Translations under genes and position numbers: made by a program
Source: Torymus aiolomorphi
Lineage: Eukaryota; Arthropoda; Insecta; Hymenoptera; Torymidae
Reading direction: 5' to 3'
DNA length: 64,000 nt
Assembly: GCA_036365515.1 (NCBI GenBank)
Contig: CM070874.1
Coordinates: 173,885,797 to 173,949,796, forward strand
Part shown: one piece after another, positions 12,354 to 23,987 of the stretch
Numbering within the stretch: position 1 is the first letter of the stretch
Layout: the number at the start of each line of letters is the position of its first letter
The notes under the pieces: model-generated
What the model saw: the letters and a program-made list of their open reading frames with translations, nothing else
Databases searched by the model: none
Told to the model about the DNA's origin: nothing

Positions 12354-13242
12354 TTCCTTTAAAATTTATAGTTTCCTGCATAAACAATAGACTCCATTCA
12401 ATAAGAATTCCAACTCTAAAACGGAATATTAATCATAAAGAGCCGTTAGGTTCTTTAGGAATTCCTTATCATGATAAGTTTTTTAATAAGGTTGCTGGTT
12501 CATTAAAAAAATTCAATATTCGCACTGTGCCTTTCGTCAATCATAGTCTCGCAGACATAATTAAGCTCGGCAAAGACAACTCGGAAAAATGGGATGAAAC
12601 GGGTGTAGTATATAAGTTAGATTGTAAGGAAAACGAAAATTGAAAGAAAGAATATCTGAACATGAAAAGTGCAAAAATAAATTACTACCCGTTCCACTAC
12701 ATATTGTTGAAAATAGTACCCATAAGTTTGATTGGAATAATGTAAAAATTTTGGATAGAGAAAAGAATTATAATAAGCGACTTATTTCCGAGATGCTTCA
12801 CATTAACATGTATAAACACACTCTCAATAGAAAAGAAGACACACAATCACTGAGCGACACGTACAAGAAGCTTAATAACCTTTTCAAGAATAAATACACC
12901 AACGCCGTTGACTGTATATAAGACAACGGCGGTTGGTTTTCATTCGCAGTTTAAAACATTGACGGTGGCAGTGGAAGTCGTTTTTCCTTCCACTTCCGAA
13001 TATCATTATGTTATATAATTAATAATTAAATTTACTGGTGAGAAAATTTTGTGCTCTTCATCGAAAATCTTGTATTGTGTTTGTAATATTTATTTGTTGG
13101 TTTTGTTTGGAATAAATAATAGCCTGATGAGGCCAGCGAACCTTGCTGGCGAAACGTTGCTGAATGTAATTTATATGGATTTTTTTATTTTTACTCCATA
13201 TTCCACGGATTGGCCCTCAAATATCGAATTTTCACGATTGTT
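12354..13242 (+). mobile_element. 5'-truncated Penelope-like copy, inverted to its neighbour
   Basis: It matches the 3' part of the minus-strand PLE (rc of about 10850-9937). An open frame at 12640-12921 covers the end of the endonuclease domain. About 30 bp are missing at 12630, exactly over the codons for CSACYIGET, so the YIG half of the nuclease site is deleted. Head-to-head inverted partial copies are a known arrangement for Penelope elements; here the junction lies at about 12353. Confidence 0.88.
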
Positions 13243-14027
13243 CAAAAAATTTAATTTCTTAAATTTATGTCCTAACAATTATAACTACATATAAAAAAGC
13301 AACAATAAAAATATTCAAAGTTTCTAAAATACTTATGAACCCTTAAAGGATTATATTAAAGAAAAATATTATTAATAGCATTATTCGTAATGTTCAAATG
13401 ATAACAATTAAACTTTTTTAAATATATAATATTTGAAATTTTACAAAAATAGTAATGAAATTTTGAAAATATTATAAGTTCATTAACATTTCTCATATTC
13501 TACACATATTCTACATAATGTTAACATATAATACTAAAATATATATAAAAGGAACAATAAATATATGTGTTTCCTAATTATGAAAAGCATACAAAGAAGT
13601 AAAACATTAAAGAATATGTTAAAGAAAAATTTTCCCAAATGAAAAATTATCAAAATTTTCGTAAATTTTAACTATTTTTTAGTAAATAATACATGAAAAA
13701 TATGTAGTAAAATAAGTCATATATAAAAAGTATACCAATTTAAAATAAAAATCGAAAGTGGTTACGTAGGACTATTGGCGACAGATACCACTTTAAAAAA
13801 AATCCAACGCGCCTATTCACAGTACCTCTAAGGTGGCGTGGCAAACTGTTAAATATATATAACTTATATATTATACATTTCATATCTTTATAAACATTTT
13901 TCAAATGGGATCTTTCTAACTATACATTTATATCTTTCTATATAAAATTATTCCTAAGTATACAATTTAGTACATATTTTTTATTATAATTACAACATAT
14001 CGGGGGTTGGCGAGCGGAGCGAGCAGA

Positions 14028-14045
14028 GGGGCGAAGCCCCACTAG
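14028..14045 (+). other. Helitron 3' terminus: hairpin plus CTAG
   Basis: The stem GGGGC / GCCCC with loop GAA is followed one base later by CTAG, then T. Helitron 3' ends carry a short GC hairpin about 10 bp or less before CTRR. The GC-rich lead-in GGCGAGCGGAGCGAGC (14009-14024) is also typical. It marks the right limit of the decayed Helitron. Confidence 0.85.
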
Positions 14046-16126
14046 TACATATATATATGAATTATTATGGATGAGCCTTGATTTTCGTGTTCCTGCAGAG
14101 TTAATATGTTGGTAACAGAGATCTGATCCCAGTCGTGTATTTCATTACACTTCTTGTGCATAATGAAATTTTGTGCCAATTAGTTTGTTTGAATTGTAAA
14201 TTTTGTATGCAGGATGTATATCAGGCTAAATGTATGTTGCTTTGTGTATTATTGAAATAATTTTTATTCTTAGGACGATCATAAGAAATTTAAACTTTTA
14301 TAAATCTCTGCAAATGTTAATAATTGTTTTCATGACTGTACAAATAATAATATTGATAATATAAAACTTTCTACGAAAGTATAAAATAAGGCAAGTATAG
14401 ACGTTTTTTCTGTATAATCTATAAAAACCAACACAATTTGACTAGTCCTTTTATTTCTTCGAATCTCATCTATTCGCAATAAGCACTCTCTACAAATGGT
14501 AATATTTTCTTTTCACGACTGTACAATAATAATATTATTAATATAAAACTTTCTACGAAAGTATAAAATAAGGCAAGTATAGGAGTTTTTTTTGTATATC
14601 TAAAAATAATAATATTTATAATTTTTTAAAGGAAATCAAATAAATACCAGTGAAAAAGTCTTCTTTGAGTCATTGTATGCTGAAAAAATGATATGTAAGT
14701 ACATTTAAATTGTTCACTGCAAATCAAACAAACGAAAGTTGTGAAATCAATTATCGATAGTCAAGTAATGCAAACCATTCTCCGAAAAACTGTATGACTA
14801 TGTTCTCAGAAATGTATTCAAATTTCTCCATTCTTCTATGCAAATTAAACACAAGAAAGTACTGAAATCAATTAATTGTAGTCAAGTACCGGCCATAAGA
14901 ACACGGGTTGCAGTTACGTGGGCTGATTGTAGGACGTTTTTCTCAATCCGCGTTTCCCAATGGATAATTTTCCCAAAGGTCATTTTTCCCAAAAGACCAA
15001 TTTCCCAAAAGGGATGTTTTTCCCAAAATACACTTATTTTCCAACATGGCGAAAAAGAATGAGAACGACCATGCGACTAAATTCAATCCATTATGACTAT
15101 TCTTTTGTTTTATCATTATATGTTTTGGTTATGTACTGACATTGTCCAAATCTCATTGCTATCAAAATTTTAGTCGTCACTTCGAAATTGAAAAGTAAAT
15201 AAATTAAAAGTCACGAAATGTGACTTTACGCTCCGCATAGCGGTGATAAAGGGAAACTTGTGATGGGCGGCTCTCGATATGCAAGCTTCGGCTATTTATC
15301 CGCCATGCGGCGTACCGGTAGCGCTTTCTGTGGTTACACTGGATGGCCGAGAGTATATAAGCCGTATAATTCAACCGTTCAAATGACTCTTTACGAAGAG
15401 TCCGAATTACAAGGCTTGTCTTGTTTTTGATATCCCGTTTGCAATGGGGGATCAGGACTCAAATTTTACGCCTTATCTATGTGAAATAAACAACTTAAAT
15501 ACTAACGTTACCTGTATACGTTAAGGGAATATTAGCGAATAAGGCGAATATGTCGCAGCAACATTGAAGCAATATTGCTCCAATATTAAGTGTTATAGGG
15601 GAATATATTGAATGCTCCTCTCGTGTCGATGAATCTTGTACGAATATTGCTGCAATACTGCTTAATCGAGGAAAAATTGGTGAAACTTAATTATATATTC
15701 GTCTAGTATTAATTAATCTTGTACGAATATTCCTGCAATATTACAATAATAGGTAGCCTACCTGATCATTTTAGAAAAGGAATGGAAAAACGGTCATCAA
15801 GGTTTGCAGGAATATTCCCTAAGGGTTTCTTTCATGTTCATTAACGTTGAGGGAATATTAGTGAAAATTGCGAAAATGGCAAATGAATATTGAGGGAATA
15901 TTCCTCAAATATTCAGTGCTATAGGGGGTTTCTCTCTCTCGCGTGCCGGTACCATCGAATTACCACTTTTTCACTCGCGATTCGCGGGGCCCCACGTTCT
16001 GGGTGCCATTTATAACGGTGTACTTACGATTTATCCATGGTACAGCGTCATGAAGAATTCTCGCCAACAATGATGAATATCAATATTTAATTAACCATGC
16101 TAATATATGAGTTCGTATTTTCAATG
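14046..16126. other. spacer with local repeats and an LTR-like module
   Basis: No gene recognised. A segment of about 60 bp (TATAAAACTTTCTACGAAAG to GGCAAGTATAG) occurs at 14345-14405 and 14530-14590. A short TTTTCCCAAA motif recurs about six times at 14965-15050. At 15220-15520 there is a GC-richer block with a TATA-like AGTATATAAGC (15353) and an AATAAA (15484) about 130 bp later, the layout of an LTR. 15540-15930 is full of AATATT-centred palindromes. Confidence 0.45.
15220..15530 (+). mobile_element. possible solo LTR (promoter and polyA module)
   Basis: A TATA-like box at about 15353, an AATAAA at 15484, and a GC-rich block in AT-rich surroundings suggest a U3-R-U5 order. I could not find a matching second copy or a target duplication in the window, so the ends and class are unknown. 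Confidence 0.25.
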
Positions 16127-16131
16127 AATAA

Positions 16132-16372
16132 TGTTTGGGATTCAACGTAATGCCGACCCAGAAAGCGTTTCCTCTGCTCCAGCTGTACAACGAGCCGCGC
16201 CAGCACGAGCTGGCCAGTTCGCGGCGGCTCGAGCCGCGCCGGCACGAGCTCGTCAGCTCGCGTCAGCTCGCGTCAGCTCGAGCCGCGCTCCATCCGAGCT
16301 CAAGCACGGAACCAGGCTCGCCCCACTCATCGCTCGCCACGCGCTGCTCTCCGCCACTTCATCGTACAACAC
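16132..16372 (+). repeat. BEL-1 5' LTR, truncated and internally expanded
   Basis: It matches the first half of the 3' LTR (23621-23790). Relative to it, about 95 bp of tandem GC-rich words (GTCAGCTCGC and GAGCCGCGCC types) have been added at 16195-16290. It ends abruptly at CGTACAACAC, where leader sequence CCGCGTGGACATCGC begins. A deletion between LTR and leader removed the polyA region and the primer site, so this end could not template a new cDNA. Confidence 0.8.
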
Positions 16373-17326
16373 CCGCGTGGACATCGCTCGCTACAGCATC
16401 AAGGAGCGAGGCGTTCACCGGGCATACCGGAAGCTTTCCTCGAAGGAGGAAGAGACGTCTTCAAGTGAATTACCATAAGGACGCGTGACGTCCAGGACGC
16501 CGCGTACGTCGTCGCCAAGCATAATTGGAGGGGACGAGTCCATTTCCATTAGGCAGGGGGCGCACCAACGGAACAGAGTTGTACATGGACGAGTCCATCT
16601 GCTTCGCTCGCTCCAGCCGGTTGAGCCCACCTGCACCGCGCTAGGATTGCGCTCGGATGCTACGTCCTAATACTTGGCCACACGTATCGTTCCAATTTTA
16701 TTTGAATTTATTTATGCAACTTTTCGTCTAGTCATTTTAGCCTCTTCATGCAATTCTAAGAGAATTTAATGATCTCTATTTAATGTAAAGACTACTTTAA
16801 TTAAAACTGAGTACATTTAATTTGAGATTAGAACTATTTAACTTGAGTTGAGTTTATTATAAAATTAATTATAATATTTAACTTGTCTTGAGAAAGTTGA
16901 ATGCAATATCTGACTTAGCAAATACTTATGTTATGTGACCTTGCAGTTTCATTGGACGACGACTGCACATAATAGGAGGTTTCGTTGCTTTCAACTGAGA
17001 ATCACAACTGATGCATTGCTGATTCAGTTGCTGACTACGCTGCAGGGATAGCTGAATACATCGTCGGCAGTAACTTCACTTCGTGCAGTCAACGCTGTGG
17101 ATCATCAGCTGATTCACCGTGGGAACGTTAACAAACGCCCTCAACGTCGCATCTTCAAGCGAATATCTACGTTCATACTATCATAAGTATTATAACCTAG
17201 GCTAAGGCTTAATTGTAACAATTTTCACTTATGGCTACTCTACTTGCGAGTGGGTAAACATAGTTAACTCAAAACCAAACTTTGAATAGTCAAACTCGTT
17301 GCTAGTCGAATTACTTTGACCTCAAA
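16373..17326 (+). other. BEL-1 untranslated leader
   Basis: It is homologous to the leader of BEL-2 (about 53428-54440), including GAGTCCATCTGCTTCGCTCG and CTGATTCACCGTGGGAACGT words. Short open frames here (16131-16488) are not conserved and are not genes. Confidence 0.75.
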
Positions 17327-18463
17327 ATGGAGGAGTTGCATGCTAAGCAGATGTCGCTCCAAGTTAAAATTGCAAATTCTTTTAAAAATTTCAAATCTAA
17401 GGGTAAAGATAACATGACAAAAGGTTATGCAGAAGCGCGTTTAGCCGGACTTGAACCAAATTATGCGGCTTTTCAGTAAACCACGAGGAAATTCTGAAAC
17501 TCGAGCTTCTTCATAAAAATCATGTCTACTTTACAGCTAATCTCTGTGATCTGGTTGAGGATAGCTTTTATGACCGCAAAGGAGATTTTCTTGACTTCTT
17601 ATAATCTATTAAAACCAGAGATGCTGCTCAAAGTTCATCTCATTCGAATGCTGCCCCAGTTACTACAGGTTCAGCCCAATCAACTAACGTTTCGTTTCAA
17701 TCGTTACCAAAGATAGATTTACCAAAATTTTCAGGTAAATTCTCTGATTGGGAGAATTTTAGGGATGTCATTCACTCAGTCATACATCGTCGCGAAGACT
17801 TAACGCCTGTTTTGAAATTGCATTATCTTCGCACTCACCTCGCAGGTGAGAAAATTAAATCTCTTCCCATTTCGGGTGATAATTATGAACGAGCATGGAC
17901 AGCACTAATCGAGTATTACGAAAATCAACGTCGAATTGTTAGCTCTCATATTTCAGAGATTTTCTCCGTCAAATCCATGAAGGCAGATACTTCGTTGGAA
18001 ATTAAGTGAATTTATAGGGAAATTTTCAATCCCATCGCTAGTCTGGTATCCCTTGATAGAGCTGATTCGTTAGGTAGTGATTTAATTGTTCATTTTATGC
18101 TGAATCGTGTTGATTTAAATACTCGTAAAGAATGGGAAAAGCATCTAGATGATAGGTCGATCCACCGACAATGGAGCTACTTCAAGCTTTTCTTCGTAGT
18201 CAAACCCTCACTCTAGAGCCCATCGAAGCTGGCACTAGATCGTCTTCAACAAATAATTCAAAAGCTCAATCCACAAATTCAAAACCTCGTAAATTAGAGC
18301 ATGACAATGCTCAGTCGGTTTTTTCGTATCAAACCTCATCTTCGATTCCAATAAAAAAGAAATGTTCGATTTGTAATCAACATCATTTTACAAATAGATG
18401 TGAACGATTTCTCAATAAAACGATTCCTGAGCGAAAGGAATTGATCAAATCCTCTAATCTTTG

Positions 18464-19275
18464 TGTTCAAATTAATTTTACCCATATACTGAACTCAAGG
18501 CGAGTTCATACTAAGGAAAGACGAGGATGAGTGAGTGAAGGGTTATTTATTTTACATAACTTAAGATAAAATACAATGAATTATAATAACGACAGTGTAC
18601 TGAAAGAAAACAAAATAAAACTAAAGATTACAATTTTGTAACGCACGCATGCTGATAACCTAACCTAATTGGCCAATTAGTCGCAGTTTGAGCGCTCTTA
18701 CCTGAAAGGAATCAAAGGGGATGTCGTCGTGGACAGTGTTAAGGAGGCGGTCGTGCGAGAAAACTGCCGGAGTTGAGAGCGGTCTGCAGGGAGCCCCGAC
18801 GTCTCGGGCAGGGACGTCTCCCGTCTCACTCTGCAGCACCAACCAGACACAAGAGTTACCGAAGTCGTCCTCGGGGCGGGTTACGTCGACGCGTCGGCCG
18901 TGAATTCCGCGCGCACGGGGAGAACTTCGCACTTTCATCGCACGCGAGATGGGCGCCCGACACCACCACAGCACAATTTTGCACACAATCAAACTTCACG
19001 CACTACACGCACTATCTCGCAAACAATCAGGAACCTTTTCAGCTCAAGGAGACGTTAGAACTCAGGAGCACCTCCTGTGGCGAAGCTCTCGGGCTGACTG
19101 ACTCGGGGCCGGCGCGCGCCTCCCCCCGACGCGACGATAGGAGCGCCGGCGCGCGCGCAGCCCACTCAAGCGCCCTCTTCCTCCACAGTCGGCACAAAGG
19201 AGCGCGCGAAGTTTGAATGCGGCGAAAGGCAGTCAAACCATCCTGGCGATAATATGCAGCGCTAAGGCGCGAACA
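18464..19275. mobile_element. solo LTR inserted in BEL-1 gag-pol
   Basis: 812 bp interrupt the coding sequence compared with BEL-2. The insert begins TGTTC and ends GAACA, and is flanked on both sides by CTTTG (18459-18463 and 19276-19280), where BEL-2 has CTTAG once. TG...CA ends with a 5 bp duplication are those of a solo LTR. The orientation is probably minus, since AATAAA-like words lie near 18540 on that strand. The GC-rich part (18660-19240) carries long chance open frames, which I do not consider genes. The LTR family is unidentified. Confidence 0.8.
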
Positions 19276-20212
19276 CTTTGTTACAATTGTTTAGGAAAGT
19301 ACAACGTTAGAAATTGTACTTCTACGTACCGATGCATTCTTTGTAAAGCTAAGCATCACACTTTGGTGCACACTGACAACAATCAAGTAATCAGTTCACC
19401 GCAGACTGATCAGATTGACTCAGTGTCCAGCACCACTAACCCAAACTGTAGCAACGTTATCGTTTCCAATGACTTTCAACTTACCTCACAGTCAGTCTCC
19501 CTTAATAGTGGAGTAAGTACTAACAGTACTGGAGTACTTTTAGCTACCGCTAGTGTTAACGCCCTTGGTTAGGACGGAACCAAAATTCAAGTTAGTGCGC
19601 TCATCGACCTCGGATCTCAAATCTCACTTGTTACACAAGCTTTGTGTAACTTGCTCTCACTAGATTGTAGAATCAGTCACACGCACATTCAAGGTATAGG
19701 CGAAAAGATAGCTGCTGTTTCTTCTAAGATAGCTTGTATATCTATACAACCTCATTTTGATTCAACTTTCTCCCTAAAGGTTGACTCTATAGTTTTGCCA
19801 AAACTCTCATCTTATAAGCCCCCCGTCGTAGATGGTAATTCTAATTTCGAATACTTAAGAGGGCTGCAACTAGCAGACCCCGTGTATCTCGAACCGTCAC
19901 GTATCGATATTCTACTCGGTGCAAGCGCTTATGCGCAAATCATTGAAAATCAAATTGTTAAGGGCCAAAGTCTTGAGCCGATAGCACTTAGTTCCAAACT
20001 CTAATGGCTCTTGACAGGAAATTTCTCTTCTTCACCTTCAAAAATAGGGCTAGAATCAATATATTTTCATTGTTCGAACAGCTGCGAGCATGAAGCCTAA
20101 CTTTTGGAGCTCGTACAAGATTTTTGGAGGGCGGAGGAGATAGTCACTCACAAAAGATCTTACTCACCTGACGAACAAGCATCGAAAAACAACTCGTCAA
20201 GATGAAACAGGG

Positions 20213-20213
<1 letters not shown>

Positions 20214-20295
<82 letters not shown>
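20214..20295. repeat. (TA)n microsatellite within pol
   Basis: About 82 bp of alternating AT sit at a place where BEL-2 has only AATATATAGTAAG (56528). It is an expansion of a pre-existing short TA run in the gene. Confidence 0.97.
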
Positions 20296-20296
<1 letters not shown>

Positions 20297-23200
20297 TATA
20301 TATAGTAAGTCTACCCTGGAAAAGTCGAAACCAGTTGACGTCTGCTCATCTCGAGAGCTCTCATTCTGCCGCATTACGCGCACTCACTCGTCTCGAAGCA
20401 AACTTCGCTAAGGACGAAAAATTGAAACTAGCCTATACAGAATTCATGAGAGAGTACATTGACCTAGGTCATATGTCACTCGCAAATCTTGATTCATTAC
20501 CTAAAACTCACAAGCCTTCCTACCACATCACGGAGTGTGGAAGGAAACCAGTACGATTACCAAATTACGTACTGTATTTAATGGTTCGAGTAAAACCAAA
20601 ACAGGTGTCTGTCAACGATCTTCTACACGTTGGACCCAATCTTCTTCAGAATCCCGTCGCTTTGATCTGTGCTTGGTGTAGGTACAAGATCGCTCTTTCA
20701 GCTGACGTGGAGAAAATGTTTCGACAAATTGGCGTCGAACCAGTTGATTAACCCTACCAGTCGATCGTATAGCGTTTTAATAAGGATAAACCTGTTCAAA
20801 CTTATCGCCTGACTACTGTAACGTATGGATTGGCATGCTCGCCATTTCTAGCCATACGCACACTCTTGAAACTTGCCGATGACTTGCCAATCTTATTCGA
20901 TCGCAGCTGAAGTTGTTCGATCAGAAATGTACTCAGATAATGTACTTTCTGGTACCCATACGTTAGAAGAAGCTTTGCTTAAACAGGATGAGTTAATTCA
21001 ACTCTTTAAACAGGGTCAGCTCAATCTTCGTAAATGGACTTCAAATAACGCTGAAGTACTCTCGTGCTTATCCTCAAGTATTCTAGCTGCAGATTCCATT
21101 ACTTTATTTGCATCAGAAACATCTGTACCAATTTTAGGTATAGATTGGCAACCTAACACAGACTATTTTAGTTTTCACATTGAGAATACCCCTTTGGAAC
21201 TGCCATTTACTAAACGTTCGGTTCTTTCAAGAATTGCTCATATCTTCGATCCTATGGGATGGTTAGCTCCTGTTGTGATCACTGCAAAAATTATTATTTA
21301 GTCGCTGTGGATTCTTAAGGTTGGTTGGGATGAGGATCTTCCTTACGAAATTTCTAATCGATGGAAAGTTTGGTTGCAAGATCTTCATTATATTTCTGAG
21401 AACAAAATCCCTCGCTGGAGTGGATACACTCCAACTTGTGAACTTATTGAAGTTCATGGTTTTGCGGATGCATCAAAATTTGCGTATGGGGCAGTAGTAT
21501 ACTTGCGCTTAATCCAAACACAAGAAGTGATTGTCACACTTCAAGTGGCCAAAACGCGCGTAGCTCCACTTAAAACTCTAAGTATCCCTCGCTTAGAACT
21601 TTGCCCAGCTTTGCTACTTGCTCGACTGTGTCATACTTTCATCGAGTCACTCCCATTAAAGATTGATAGTATTCATCTATGGTCTGACTCTGCAGATGTG
21701 CTTTTCTGGCTAAAAGACCACCCATCGAGATGGGGTGTGTTCGTAGCTAATAGATGCTCAGAGATTCACACTCTTCTGCCCGACGCTTTTTGGCATCATG
21801 TGCGATCAGCTGATAACCCCGCTGATGTTATATCACGAGGCATTGAGCCATCAAAGTTAGCCTCGCATAATCTCTGGTGGAAAGGTCCCTCATGGCTATC
21901 TGATAGCCCTGAACCTTGGTCGAGGACTCATGACGAACTCAATTTTACTGTTAATAGCTTCAATCTTCAACCTAGTTACACTCTAGTCGCTAGTAAGAGT
22001 ACTCCAAATTCTGTTGAGAGTACTCCAGAAGTTTGGAGTCTTATTAATGAGTACTCTTCATTAGGTAAATTGTTATGAATGGCTTCGTATTGCTTTCGAT
22101 TCATTAATCGAGTCAGCTCGAAAATAGACCGTACGACGTCGTCAAATTTAGGCTTTAGTTTTCTTTTTATTTTTCAATCTTTACTACGCCATCACACTCC
22201 GACTTCTGAGGATGTTAGTGCTAGTGAGATTGGAAACACCAAACTTTGTTTGATCCACTTAATTCAGACAGCTTATTTTAAGTCTGAATTTCAACAACTA
22301 TCTAAAGCAGGAAAACTTTCGTCTAAAAGCACACTCTTATCTCTAAACCCGATGATACAAAACCATTTGCTCAGGGTGGGCGGTCGTCTAGCGCACTCTC
22401 TTCTCAAAGAAGATGCTAAGCATCCTCTTATTTTACCTGCTAATTGTCATCTCACCTCGTTGATAATCCAGGATGCTCATCAGCGTACTCTTCATGGTGG
22501 TGTTCAACTAACACTTGCCACCCTAAGACGTCAGTATTGGATAGTCAAAGGACGATCCGCTGTTAAGAAAGTCATCAGATCTTGCCTCGCGTGCTCACGC
22601 CATCTTGCTCGAGCGTCAACTCAATTAATGGGCGAACTGCCAAAGGCTCGAGTGTGTCATTCTTCGCCATTCGAGCGCTCAGCCGTCGATTACGCCGGCC
22701 CCATTCCTCTTCGTCTTACTAAAAATAGGGGAAAAGGCACCATGAAAGGTTATATCGCAATTTTTATCTGTATGGCTACCAGAGCCGTACACATCGAGGT
22801 AGTCGAAGACTACACTAGTGAAGCGTTCATCGCTGCTTTCCACCGATTTACCACGCGTAGAGGTTTCTGCAAAGAATTGTATTCTGATCAAGGAACAAAC
22901 TTTGTAGGTGCTGACACTCACAATCAGTTAAGACAGATGGTTAGCTCTTCTCCGTCTTATTCAACTTGAATTGTCAAGTCTCTCGCTCAAGAAGGAACTT
23001 CTTGGATTTTTAATCCCCCCAGTGCACCTCATTTTGGAGGCATTTGGGAGGCCGCTGTTAAATCGGCAAAGCATCATATGCGCCGAGTTATTGGAGAACA
23101 AGTTCTCACTTTTTCCGAACTTGCTACCCTGATGTGCCGCATTGAAGCGCGCCTTAACTCCAGACATTTAACCGCTCTCACTGACGATCCTTCTGACCTT

Positions 23201-23620
23201 GAGTTTCTATCACCTTCACACTTTCTCATACTACGTTCATCCTTTTTAGTACCCGAGAAAGATGTCACCAACGTCGACGTCCCAGCCGGAAAGCGCTGGC
23301 TGTTGATCACCCAGATGACTCAACACTTCTGGCACCGATGGTCAATAGATTATCTGACTCCACTGCAGCCCAGCCAAAAATGGAGACAACAACATCCCCC
23401 TGTAAACGTGGGTGATCTCGTGCTCATTCGAAGCGAGCTCACGCCTCCAGCCAAATGGTTCCTCGCTTCTGTCACCTCCATTCATCCAGGGACTGATGGT
23501 ACACTCGCGTAGTCGATTTTCGCACGGCCACCACAACTCTTCGACGCCCCATCGCCAAGGTCGTACGTCTTCACCCTGCTTAGTGAGGTTCGTTCGCCAA
23601 TTCGGTGAAGGTAGGCGAAA

Positions 23621-23968
23621 TGTTCGGGATTCAACGTAACGCCGACCCAGAAAGCGTTTCCTCTGCTCCAGATGTACAACGAGCCGCGCTCCAGCCGAGC
23701 TCGAGCACGGAACCAGGCTCGCCCCACTCATCGCTCGCCACGCGCCACTCCCCGCCCCTCCATCGTACAACACGACGGCCGACGGCGCCCCGCTGCGCTG
23801 AGCGGAAGTTCAGTTCACGCGCGATGGCCAAGAGAGACAGCAGCGCTGTTTATACGCCAAGAGGCACAACGGACATCGACAATAAAACTACATATTCTCC
23901 ACACGAAAGTCTCATCAATTAATTAAACTTTCAGTCCACGATTCACCCTTGCATTACAACAAAAAACA
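23621..23968 (+). repeat. BEL-1 3' LTR
   Basis: 348 bp, TG...CA. It includes AATAAAAC (23881) as a likely polyA signal. It is preceded by the purine-rich GGTGAAGGTAGGCGAAA (about 23604-23620), the likely polypurine tract. The last 90 bp are recognisably related to the BEL-2 LTR. Confidence 0.85.
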
Positions 23969-23987
23969 AATAATAAACGCAAGGAGA

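Larger units (their letters stand above)
6707..14045 (+). mobile_element. Helitron, 5'-truncated, with nested Penelope pair and a defined 3' terminus
   Basis: It contains Rep (HUH) and PIF1-like helicase remnants (6707-9187), two tandem units of about 0.5 kb (one at 9395-9889, the second beginning at 9890 and running to 13704), a nested Penelope-like pair (9937-13242), and a Helitron-type tail. The tail is a hairpin GGGGC-GAA-GCCCC at 14028-14040 followed by A and CTAG (14042-14045), then T, as expected for insertion between A and T. The N-terminal part of the protein and the 5' TC end are not seen, so the left limit is approximate. The Rep frame is broken and the helicase lacks its Walker A part, so the copy cannot be autonomous. 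Confidence 0.8.
17327..23580 (+). pseudogene. BEL-1 gag-pol, heavily disrupted
   Basis: Order of readable parts: Gag start MEELHAKQMSLQ at 17327; FSGKFSDWENF and GDNYERAWTALIEYY (DUF1759-type Gag, 17720-17930); zinc knuckle CSICNQHHFTNRC (18366); protease IDLGSQISLVTQ (19608); RT at 20600-21090, with YSDN at 20930-20941 where YxDD is expected; RNase H region [14 protein letters not shown] (21681); integrase zinc finger and core with VDYAGP (22687), LYSDQGTNF (22878) and GGIWEAA (23037), so the integrase triad looks complete. Lesions include stops at 17479, 18007, 19570, 20002, 20749, 21299 and 22076, several frameshifts, a solo LTR and a TA expansion. The protein cannot be made as one chain. 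Confidence 0.9.
16132..23968 (+). mobile_element. BEL/Pao LTR retrotransposon BEL-1 (degraded)
   Basis: It starts with TGTTTGGGATTC (16132) and its 3' LTR starts with TGTTCGGGATTC (23621) and ends AAAAAACA (23968). The 5 bp AATAA flanks both sides (16127-16131 and 23969-23973), a target duplication of the size usual for BEL/Pao. The 5' LTR is incomplete: about 240 bp of LTR run directly at 16372 into the leader, so the rest of the LTR and the primer site are gone. The interior holds a multiply broken gag-pol, a solo LTR (18464-19275) and a TA microsatellite (20214-20295). It is clearly the same family as the element at 51421-60166. Confidence 0.9.

Noticed and set aside
9463..13704. Giant target duplication around the Penelope pair
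   Set aside because: The unit borders and divergence fit an older tandem array in the Helitron tail.
18660..19240. Frames of up to 147 codons in a GC-rich block
   Set aside because: They lie inside the solo LTR and have no motif.
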